Shown here: piece by piece, positions 14,313 through 19,803 of the stretch
Layout of the letters: each line of letters opens with the position of its first letter
How positions within the stretch are numbered: the stretch's first letter is position 1
IMG/VR virus record: IMGVR_UViG_3300021961_010363
Coordinates: 1 to 40,640 of that record
From: a virus
Length of the DNA: 40,640 bases
Strand: one strand, 5' to 3'
Made by a program: the position numbers and the translations under genes
Notes under the pieces: generated by a model
The model's input: only the letters and a program-made list of their open reading frames with translations
What the model was told of the DNA's origin: nothing
Databases searched by the model: none

Positions 14313-14517
14313 AGTATTTTTTTATTATTTCAAGTTGATCATCATATTCTGCTATGACTTTGAGTTCTTTTTCGATTGCCTCTAACACGTCAGGATGTTC
14401 TCCAACTCCTGCCGAGTTTTTTAGATACACTTCAACATTCATTGCATGTTTGGCTATGTGTCCTTTGGCGTGTTCTTTGAGAGCCTGTATCATATTTTCT
14501 CTGTTATACATTTTCAT
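14305..14517 (-). CDS. Conserved small phage protein, 70 residues
   Basis: The helical, charged product contains ALKEHAKGHIAKHAMNVEVYLKNSAGVGEHPDVLEAIEKEL, a pattern I recall from small proteins of marine T4-like phages. It has several His residues (HAKGHIAKH) but no clear metal site. AAAGGAA lies just before the ATG at 14517, supporting the longer start over the internal Met at 14511. It overlaps the membrane-protein gene, so the two may act together. The function is unknown. Confidence 0.7.
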   Translation of the reverse strand: MKMYNRENMIQALKEHAKGHIAKHAMNVEVYLKNSAGVGEHPDVLEAIEKELKVIAEYDDQLEIIKKYFE

Positions 14518-14532
14518 TTTATTTCCTTTTGT

Positions 14533-14608
14533 TGGTGGAGGATAGCGGGATCGAACCGCTGACCTCCTGAATGCAAATCAGGCGCTCTCCCAGCTGAGCT
14601 AATCCCCC
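14533..14608 (-). tRNA. tRNA-Ala (TGC)
   Basis: This is a complete 76-nt tRNA: acceptor GGGGGAT/ATCCTCC with the Ala-type G3-U70 pair, anticodon stem CCTGA/TCAGG with loop TTTGCAT giving TGC, A73 and an encoded CCA. It is 5 bases downstream of tRNA-Thr. Confidence 0.95.
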
Positions 14609-14613
14609 AACGT

Positions 14614-14689
<76 letters not shown>

Positions 14690-14690
14690 A

Positions 14691-14750
14691 TTAATCACAG
14701 TAACCGTCGTCTTCGATGACAATGATTTCTGGTTTTTTTACTGTGTTCAT
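14691..14750 (-). CDS. Possible 19-residue peptide upstream of tRNA-Thr
   Basis: An ATG at 14750 opens MNTVKKPEIIVIEDDGYCD, ending in TAA 2 bases before the 5' end of tRNA-Thr. It begins 9 bases after the TATAAT box at 14759-14764, so it would be near-leaderless like other genes here. It is the first open frame of the tRNA transcript. There is no ribosome binding site and the frame is short, so it may be a leader peptide or chance. Confidence 0.4.
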   Translation of the reverse strand: MNTVKKPEIIVIEDDGYCD

Positions 14751-14758
14751 GTTATGAT

Positions 14759-14787
14759 ATTATATATGAGAATTGTGGGGGTGTCAA
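14759..14787 (-). promoter_or_regulatory. Consensus sigma70-type promoter of the tRNA-Thr/Ala cluster
   Basis: The minus strand reads TTGACA (14782-14787), 17 bases, TATAAT (14759-14764), a perfect match to the sigma70 consensus. It would drive the 19-residue frame, tRNA-Thr, tRNA-Ala and the 70- and 92-residue genes. Confidence 0.85.
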
Positions 14788-14796
14788 CGCACCCCC
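14777..14796 (-). terminator. GC hairpin after the YhhQ gene, overlapping the next promoter
   Basis: The minus strand has GGGGGTG / CACCCCC (7 bp) with loop CGTTGA. It follows the YhhQ stop codon by 10 bases, so it probably ends or slows that transcript, though it has no T-run. The -35 TTGACA of the next promoter lies across the loop and the 3' arm. Confidence 0.5.
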
Positions 14797-14806
14797 TGAT
14801 TGATTG

Positions 14807-15418
14807 TTATTTTAGTTTTTTTGCGATTGCTTTAAGCAACACACCATATGCTGGTAGGAACACAATTAATCCCACCACAATCTTTGTGAGCGTATTGTTG
14901 AACGCCACTGGTCCCACCCATGGTTGCGGATAAAACGCTGTGTAAAAGAAAGTGTAGGTGTCAATGATGTTGGCCACGATGGTTGATAGTGCTGGTGCAG
15001 CCCACCATGCTTCTGTCCATCGTTCTCTGATGTGCTGGAACACATACACGTCAAGCATTGTGCCCACTGCGTAAGCAGTACCTGATGCGATACCCACTCT
15101 GTATGCGTGTTCGTCACCGAGTGCTAACAGCACTAACACTGAAGCCACGATGGCTGGAATGATGGCAAGTGCCACGACAGCTCTGCCGGCCTGCTTGCCA
15201 ACCAATCTAACTGTCAAGTCGGTCGCTACTACGACAATCGGAAATGTGAACGCCGCCGCAGCTAATGGAAATTCTCCGAACAACGGAAGATCCGCTCCTG
15301 GAAACAGATTAAATCTGATCGTAACAAGATAATTCGACACCGCAATAACCAGCGTGTGTAAAATTACTAAGTTTCTCACAAGTGTCTTATCAACACCTGA
15401 TAACAATTTACTAAACAT
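14807..15418 (-). CDS. yhhQ: Queuosine-precursor transporter, YhhQ/VUT family
   Basis: The 203-residue product has about six hydrophobic segments and the family hallmark SNYLVTIRFNLFP...FGEFPLAAAAFTFPIVVVATDLTVRLVG, where the FP-x8-D-x4-R region is conserved in VUT (former DUF165) proteins. NIIDTYTFFYTAF is the second conserved block. These inner-membrane proteins import preQ0/preQ1, precursors of queuosine in tRNA or of 7-deazaguanine bases in DNA. In phages the genes often go with base-modified genomes, but no DNA transglycosylase or preQ0 synthesis gene is in this window. AGAGGAG precedes the ATG. It has its own weak promoter upstream and a GC hairpin downstream. Confidence 0.85.
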   Translation of the reverse strand: MFSKLLSGVDKTLVRNLVILHTLVIAVSNYLVTIRFNLFPGADLPLFGEFPLAAAAFTFPIVVVATDLTVRLVGKQAGRAVVALAIIPAIVASVLVLLALGDEHAYRVGIASGTAYAVGTMLDVYVFQHIRERWTEAWWAAPALSTIVANIIDTYTFFYTAFYPQPWVGPVAFNNTLTKIVVGLIVFLPAYGVLLKAIAKKLK

Positions 15419-15447
15419 TAATGTTCTCCTCTATTTTGGATACAAGT

Positions 15448-15476
15448 ATTTTAACAAATTATTTGATAAAAGTCTA
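15448..15476 (-). promoter_or_regulatory. Possible promoter for the YhhQ gene
   Basis: The minus strand reads TAGACT (15471-15476), 17 bases, TAAAAT (15448-15453), about 30 bases before the YhhQ ATG. Both boxes deviate from consensus. The 83 bases between YhhQ and the small-protein chain hold nothing else I can see. Confidence 0.4.
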
Positions 15477-15501
15477 CAAATTGAATTAAAAAAATTGTGG
15501 A

Positions 15502-15681
15502 TTAATAGTGGTGATATGGAGTAAAACGAGATGCGTCTAATACTTTGTGATCAAGTCTGTAAGCACCTATATGGTAGGATTCTTGGCGTGTTTTTTGTTG
15601 TTTTTTACGGCGTAGAGCACGAAGATAGAGTCTTGACACTCTAAACATCGTTGCCCATTCTTTCACGTCGTATAGCATCAT
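15502..15681 (-). CDS. Small basic protein, 59 residues (small-protein chain, gene 5)
   Basis: The product MMLYDVKEWATMFRVSRLYL continues with RALRRKKQQKTRQESYHIG and ends RFTPYHHY. It is strongly basic and probably helical in its first half, which suggests nucleic-acid or membrane-surface binding. The ATG at 15681 directly follows the TAA of the 46-residue gene (TAAATG). I do not recognise the family. The tight chaining with four other tiny frames supports it being translated. Confidence 0.6.
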   Translation of the reverse strand: MMLYDVKEWATMFRVSRLYLRALRRKKQQKTRQESYHIGAYRLDHKVLDASRFTPYHHY

Positions 15682-15822
15682 TTAGTAGATGCCTTTTCTT
15701 GCGAGTTCACGCTGTCTTGCTTCTAAATCGTAGATGTCTACTGACTGAGCAAGATATGATTCCACCCAATCACGTTTGGATTGTGGAGTGAACCATTCGA
15801 GTATTGCTCTGAGAGTTTTCAT
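15682..15822 (-). CDS. DUF3563-like small protein, 46 residues (chain, gene 4)
   Basis: The product starts MKTLRAILEWFTPQSKRDW and has VESYLAQSVDIYDLEARQRE, which fits the pattern of DUF3563-type small proteins (E-x-Y-L-A-x-S-x-D-x-x-D-L-E-x-R). The function of that family is unknown. The ATG shares its A with the upstream TAA (TAATG), a classical coupled arrangement. Confidence 0.65.
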   Translation of the reverse strand: MKTLRAILEWFTPQSKRDWVESYLAQSVDIYDLEARQRELARKGIY

Positions 15823-16022
15823 TATGCTACTTCTTTCATTGAGTCAAGGTGATTGGGGAATCTGCCTTGTTTTTGATATGTTGAATACGCCCACTGCCAA
15901 TCAGTTCCGTATTCTGTCCTGCAAAAATTGATAATGTTTTCGTTGTTATCACTAAAAAAACTATTGATAAAACGAGTAAACTGACCAAGACTTCTTGCAG
16001 TATGTTCAAATGCTTTGTACAT
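15822..16022 (-). CDS. Small protein, 66 residues (chain, gene 3)
   Basis: The product starts MYKAFEHTARSLGQFTRFIN and contains NFCRTEYGTDWQWAYSTYQK, an aromatic-rich stretch with a conserved-looking look. There is no membrane segment. AAGGACA precedes its ATG. Another frame over the same stretch (15836-16042) lacks such a pattern. Function unknown; possibly a host-takeover protein expressed early. Confidence 0.65.
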   Translation of the reverse strand: MYKAFEHTARSLGQFTRFINSFFSDNNENIINFCRTEYGTDWQWAYSTYQKQGRFPNHLDSMKEVA

Positions 16023-16079
16023 TTATTGTCCTTTCTTTCCATTAATAAAATCTAATTCGTCTGTTGTGTAAATCCACAT
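16023..16079 (-). CDS. Very small frame, 18 residues (chain, gene 2)
   Basis: The frame reads MWIYTTDELDFINGKKGQ and its TAA touches the ATG of the 66-residue gene. Its last codons contain the AAAGGA used as ribosome binding site for that gene. It starts right after the 31-residue gene's stop (TAATATG). It could be a coupling leader rather than a functional protein. Confidence 0.4.
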   Translation of the reverse strand: MWIYTTDELDFINGKKGQ

Positions 16080-16080
16080 A

Positions 16081-16176
16081 TTAGTAAACGTATTTGAACG
16101 CCTTGTCTGTGTTTTTTTCAGCACCAATTCTGTGTAACTTTTGAATTGATGTTAGTAATTTGAATAATAATTTCAT
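16081..16176 (-). CDS. Very small protein, 31 residues (chain, gene 1)
   Basis: The frame starts MKLLFKLLTSIQKLHRIG and ends TDKAFKYVY. The first 18 residues would form an amphipathic helix with Leu/Phe on one face and Lys on the other. AAAAAAGGACAG lies just before the ATG, the same ribosome binding site type as the 66-residue gene. It heads the chain of five small genes. Confidence 0.5.
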   Translation of the reverse strand: MKLLFKLLTSIQKLHRIGAEKNTDKAFKYVY

Positions 16177-16311
16177 TGTCTGTCCTTTTTTATTGTGTTT
16201 AAGTCAATACTAATTTATGACAGAAAAATCATAAAATACAGTGTTAATACAATGGGTCAGTTGTGCAAAAAAAACACTGTTGGTTGTGCATGACGGATAA
16301 TTATTTTGCAC
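16177..16311. other. Divergent intergenic region, AT-rich
   Basis: The region separates the small-protein chain (minus) from the sulfotransferase (plus). It must hold both promoters but I see no clear pair of -35/-10 boxes on either strand. An octamer gttgtgca occurs twice (near 16259 and 16283). No tRNA, hairpin terminator or gene is visible. Confidence 0.5.
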
Positions 16312-16938
16312 ATGGCATATAGAATCAAGGACAAACTCACATTCATCCATCTTCCAAAGAACGCTGGCACATCAATCAGCCGATGGATAGAACAAAATAC
16401 CAATTATCAATATGATGGTCAGAGGCACCAACACATTTCTGCTTTACCATTGGATTGGCAAGACAATGTTTTTTGTGTGGTAAGGAACCCTTATCAACGA
16501 GCGGTATCTTGGTATTACTTTGTCCAACAGATGCTGGATAAAAAAACCAAAAGAAAAACTAATTTGTCTTTTATAGAACCACAGTTAGAAATTTTATCAG
16601 AAGGTTTTGAACAGTTTGTATCGGTTTACTTTAACTATGTGTTCAGCAAAAGCAAATTCAGGAACGCTTCTCATGTCATGACCCTTAAAAGTATTGCCCA
16701 ATCAAATTTTGTTGGCGATGACTTCAAAGGTATTGCAATTAGATATGAAAACATACACAAGGATTGGAAAATTATCCAGGAGATTGTTGGTTGTCATGTG
16801 CCTTTACCTGTGACTAACATCACAAATTATGGCAACACATTTAGATGGAAAAAACTGTACAATGAAAATTCATACAGGGCAGTGTCGAGATTGTTTGAGA
16901 AAGATATCAAACAATTTGGCTATTCCTTTACAGATTAG
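16312..16938 (+). CDS. Sulfotransferase-family protein
   Basis: The 208-residue product starts MAYRIKDKLTFIHLPKNAGTSISRW. LPKNAGTS at 14-21 is the PAPS 5'-phosphosulfate loop and FCVVRNPYQRAVSWYYF (about 53-69) is the 3'-phosphate-binding RNP...S motif of the sulfotransferase family 2. It would transfer sulfate from PAPS to a carbohydrate-like or small acceptor. The ATG at 16312 is used instead of a TTG two codons upstream. It is the only plus-strand gene between 13754 and 34310 and is convergent with uvsY, overlapping it by 11 bases. It may modify the host envelope. Confidence 0.82.
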   Translation: MAYRIKDKLTFIHLPKNAGTSISRWIEQNTNYQYDGQRHQHISALPLDWQDNVFCVVRNPYQRAVSWYYFVQQMLDKKTKRKTNLSFIEPQLEILSEGFEQFVSVYFNYVFSKSKFRNASHVMTLKSIAQSNFVGDDFKGIAIRYENIHKDWKIIQEIVGCHVPLPVTNITNYGNTFRWKKLYNENSYRAVSRLFEKDIKQFGYSFTD

Positions 16939-17383
16939 CGTCTTCCATGCCAGCAACTCTTAGCTTGACTATGTTGGTGATGTGCCACTGTTTTTGATCC
17001 AGTGCTTTGATCACACCCAACCACTTGTTGCGTAGCAGTGCCCATTCGTTGACGATTGATTCGTAATCGCACACCTCATCTTCGCCTTCTGCGTATTTTT
17101 CAGCATCGCGTGACGTCAGTGCTCGTTGATAGTTTTCCAAATACTTTTTGTAGTGTTTGGTCTTGAGTTTGCGTAATTGTATTTCGAGATGTTTGAGGAT
17201 TCCCTCTATCTCTTGCAGTTGACGGAATCTTGATTCCACCACGCCCGGCATTGCCGCTGATTGTTTTTCCAGATTACCGTGAAGTTTTACTTCTGCAGAG
17301 GCTTTGTCAAGTTCTGCTTCATAATAAGCAATCGCATCTGGTATTTTAGAAATGTCCTGGGTTACTTGTGAGAACCAGTTCAT
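16928..17383 (-). CDS. uvsY: UvsY-like recombination mediator
   Basis: The 151-residue product resembles T4 UvsY at the C-terminus: NEWALLRNKWLGVIKALDQKQWHITNIVKLRVAGMED matches T4's pattern of a Trp-rich helix, then ALD/IK, then IKHIQDMR. The N-terminus is charged and helical, with EGILKHLEIQLRKLKTKHYKKYLE. UvsY loads UvsX on gp32-covered single strands. The ATG at 17383 overlaps the upstream stop (ATGA). It lies in the order gp32, uvsX, small acidic gene, uvsY, which supports the call. Confidence 0.82.
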   Translation of the reverse strand: MNWFSQVTQDISKIPDAIAYYEAELDKASAEVKLHGNLEKQSAAMPGVVESRFRQLQEIEGILKHLEIQLRKLKTKHYKKYLENYQRALTSRDAEKYAEGEDEVCDYESIVNEWALLRNKWLGVIKALDQKQWHITNIVKLRVAGMEDANL

Positions 17384-17601
17384 GCATCCTCGTAGTCTTC
17401 TTGATCTTCTTCGATGTCAAGGTTGTAGCGTATTGCTTCATCCAAATCATCATCGTGGCCTAAAAGTTCCTTCAGTTCCTCATCGTCGACACCATTGTCC
17501 ATGGCAATGTCCACGAATTTTTCCGCCACTACAGATTTATCTTTGGCTGGAACGTAGGCTTTTATCAACCCCCAAACATCAATCAACATCTGTGTCTCCA
17601 T
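17380..17601 (-). CDS. Small acidic phage protein between uvsX and uvsY, 73 residues
   Basis: The product starts METQMLIDVWGLIKAYVPAK, continues with DKSVVAEKFVDIAMDNGVDD and ends with a very acidic tail (LDIEEDQEDYEDA). I recall near-identical proteins at this position in marine T4-like phages; no function is assigned. The ATG at 17601 overlaps the uvsX end by 23 bases. The acidic tail might mimic DNA or contact gp32 or UvsX. Confidence 0.75.
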   Translation of the reverse strand: METQMLIDVWGLIKAYVPAKDKSVVAEKFVDIAMDNGVDDEELKELLGHDDDLDEAIRYNLDIEEDQEDYEDA

Positions 17602-18664
17602 CGTCAGTATCAACAGCAGTTTGTTCTGCTTGCTCCTTTGTAATCGAATTACTTACCTCAGACATGACAATTTCTAAGTTGTCCTTGCCCCAGTTTTTTC
17701 TGTAATCCAATATTTCCTTTCCGTCTGCTGTTATATATTTCAATCTGTTGCCTGACTGTGAAATAAGGCCTTTTTTCTCGAATAGATCTAATAGTCCTGA
17801 ATATGGATCCATGCCTGTTTCATAAGGAATTTTTAACTGCACTCCTTCAAATGGTTTTGCAAAACGAGTCTTCATGACCTTGCAGGCTGAACGAATACCT
17901 CTCACGTCAGTGACTTTGTTGCCGTCTTCATCTTCTTTGAGTTTTAATTTTTTCATTGCTACCACAATTGATGATGCATAAATGAATCCTTGCCCGCCTG
18001 ATATCTTGTCATCTGGGTCAAACATGTCCTGTGATGCATATGTATGATTAGTTGCCACCATGCCCACATTGTAGGAACCAAACATGTTCACACAGTTACG
18101 AACTAGTGCTGTGAGTGCCTTGGGTTTTCTACCCAGATCGCCCTTCATGTCACCTTTTTCAAACTGATCAACGTCCGTTGGGGTCAGCATCATGCCCAGT
18201 GAATCTAAAACAAATAATACTTTGGGTCTTTCCTGTGGATCTTTATCACCATAATCTGCCTTGTACTCTTTCATGAAGTTTGATATGGTCTTTGCCACAT
18301 CATCGATCATGCTCATGCCTAATCTCAACAGTTTGTCTTCGGATGTGTCCACGCCTATCGCTTGTAGCCATGCTTCGTCCAGTGCATTTTCTGAATCAAT
18401 CAGGATCACAAAAATATCATTCTTTTGTGCTTCTCTGATGATGTTACCGGAACAAATATATGATTTGCCAGAACCAGATTCGCCGGCAAACACAGTTACT
18501 TTGCCCAAGGGAATGCCCTTGTTGAAATCACCTGATATCAAGTAGTTCAGTGCATAATTGCCTGTTGAAATCCAATCTGTTGGATCGTTGAATCCTATTC
18601 CAAGTCCATCGATCGATTTTGTGATAGACTTTCTAAATTTTGTTACATCAAACGGTTTGACCAT
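17579..18664 (-). CDS. uvsX: UvsX RecA-like recombinase
   Basis: The 361-residue product has Walker A GESGSGKS at 61-68, Walker B VLFVLDSLG near 150, and the RecA-family segment VGMVATNHTYASQDMFDPDDKISGG, which includes the Q/N-H switch and DNA-binding loop region. The length fits phage UvsX (about 350-390). It forms filaments on single-stranded DNA for recombination-dependent replication. The C-terminus is acidic (TAVDTDDGDTDVD). It has its own sigma70-type promoter just upstream and AAAGGA before the ATG. Confidence 0.95.
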   Translation of the reverse strand: MVKPFDVTKFRKSITKSIDGLGIGFNDPTDWISTGNYALNYLISGDFNKGIPLGKVTVFAGESGSGKSYICSGNIIREAQKNDIFVILIDSENALDEAWLQAIGVDTSEDKLLRLGMSMIDDVAKTISNFMKEYKADYGDKDPQERPKVLFVLDSLGMMLTPTDVDQFEKGDMKGDLGRKPKALTALVRNCVNMFGSYNVGMVATNHTYASQDMFDPDDKISGGQGFIYASSIVVAMKKLKLKEDEDGNKVTDVRGIRSACKVMKTRFAKPFEGVQLKIPYETGMDPYSGLLDLFEKKGLISQSGNRLKYITADGKEILDYRKNWGKDNLEIVMSEVSNSITKEQAEQTAVDTDDGDTDVD

Positions 18665-18683
18665 GTGTTAATTCCTTTTGCTT

Positions 18684-18712
18684 ATTATATGTGATTATCA
18701 TAAATGTGTCAA
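18684..18712 (-). promoter_or_regulatory. Consensus sigma70-type promoter of uvsX
   Basis: The minus strand reads TTGACA (18707-18712), 17 bases, TATAAT (18684-18689), a perfect consensus pair. The leader is about 13 bases and holds AAAGGA. It drives uvsX, the acidic gene and uvsY. Confidence 0.87.
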
Positions 18713-18713
18713 T

Positions 18714-18731
18714 GGGGGCATTTCTGCCCCC
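18714..18731 (-). terminator. GC hairpin after gp32, abutting the uvsX promoter
   Basis: The minus strand has GGGGGCA / TGCCCCC (7 bp) with the four-base loop GAAA, 7 bases after the gp32 stop. It has no T-run. Its 3' edge is 1 base from the -35 box of uvsX, the same layout as at 14777-14796. Confidence 0.55.
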
Positions 18732-18738
18732 TATGGTA

Positions 18739-19719
18739 TTATGACTTTTGTTGTCTTGCTCTGATCATCGCAAGGATGTCTTCTGCTTTGGAATTACCAC
18801 CACCGGTTGGTGCTGGTGCAGTTTCTTGCTGTGGAGCAGGCTCGGGTGTCGCAGTCACAGTTGGTTGTGCAGTTTGAGTTTTCACTGCTTCTCCTTGTGG
18901 AAGTGCTGTGGTTCCACTGCCTGTGGCAGGTGCTTTTAATCCTGCTGGTCTAAAGTATTGTGAATACTTTTCTGCGTCATAGGGCTCACCATCCACTGAT
19001 GCCCTGAACATCTCTTCCATGACCTTGATTTCAACTTCTGTTGGTTTCTTGGGTAGGAAGTCGGATAGATCATACAATCCGTGTGTGCCGATAGCACCAT
19101 TCTGTTCTTCGGTCAGTGGAGACGTTTTTCTTGACCATTTGGATGTTGAGTAATCCGCATAACCACCTTTTGTGGTCTTGTTGATTCTGAAGTCAACTCC
19201 TCTGGTGTAGTCAGTCGGTAGATCCTCCATCTCAGGATCCATCAGTGCAGATTTTATTATATTGAAAATCTGTGGACCAATGATGAAACGTCTGATTGGA
19301 TTTTCTGGAGTAGCATCTTCCTGCAGTGGAGATGATACCACGAAACCTTGGAATATGTACGAACGCTTCTTCCAATACTTTCTGCCCAAGTCTTCCAATG
19401 ATTTGTCTTTGAACCATTGTCTCACTTCTGCGAGAATTGGACATGCATCACCATACATTTCCATACAAGGCACTTGTACCTGTACGGGACCTGATGAAGC
19501 ATCACCCTTCACAGAGTTGAATGGTAATTTGATCATTGCTCGCTCTGTCCAAAAGAATGTGTTGTTCTTATCACCGTCTGGTAAAAAACGAATCACTGCT
19601 TCTGAATTTTCTGGGATGTTCCAGTGTGGATATATTGCGTTGTCTCCAATTTGCCCTTCACCTGATGGTTTAGAGTTTTGAGCTTGGAGTTTTGCTCTTA
19701 TTTCTGCCAGTGTTGCCAT
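18739..19719 (-). CDS. 32: gp32 single-stranded DNA-binding protein
   Basis: The 326-residue product matches T4 gp32 in its core: NIPENSEAVIRFLPDGDKNNTFFWTERAMIKLPF, CPILAEVRQWF and KYWKKRSYIFQGFV, with the Cys residues of the zinc subdomain partly changed. It begins with a basic helix (ATLAEIRAKLQAQ). The C-terminus is a Pro/Ala/Gln linker followed by KAEDILAMIRARQQKS, not the acidic tail of T4 gp32. gp32 coats single strands during replication and recombination. AAGGAGG lies before the ATG, and a strong promoter is upstream. Confidence 0.92.
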   Translation of the reverse strand: MATLAEIRAKLQAQNSKPSGEGQIGDNAIYPHWNIPENSEAVIRFLPDGDKNNTFFWTERAMIKLPFNSVKGDASSGPVQVQVPCMEMYGDACPILAEVRQWFKDKSLEDLGRKYWKKRSYIFQGFVVSSPLQEDATPENPIRRFIIGPQIFNIIKSALMDPEMEDLPTDYTRGVDFRINKTTKGGYADYSTSKWSRKTSPLTEEQNGAIGTHGLYDLSDFLPKKPTEVEIKVMEEMFRASVDGEPYDAEKYSQYFRPAGLKAPATGSGTTALPQGEAVKTQTAQPTVTATPEPAPQQETAPAPTGGGNSKAEDILAMIRARQQKS

Positions 19720-19770
19720 AATGTTAGCCTCCTTTGTTGTTGCCTATAGTTGTGTATCACTGTAATGCAT

Positions 19771-19800
19771 ATTATATACGCATCACCATTCTTTTGTCAA
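19771..19800 (-). promoter_or_regulatory. Sigma70-type promoter of gp32
   Basis: The minus strand reads TTGACA (19795-19800), 18 bases, TATAAT (19771-19776). The leader is about 45 bases and contains AAAGGAGG before the ATG, a much longer leader than at the other promoters. A gp32 autoregulatory site could lie here, but I see no clear pseudoknot. Confidence 0.82.
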
Positions 19801-19803
19801 GAA

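Noticed and set aside
15836-16042. 68-codon frame on the minus strand
   Set aside because: It covers the same bases as the 66-residue gene in another frame, lacks its ribosome binding site and chain position, and has no recognisable pattern.
16259-16292. Repeated octamer gttgtgca before the sulfotransferase
   Set aside because: Two copies are too few and too short to call an operator; kept only as a note in the intergenic entry.
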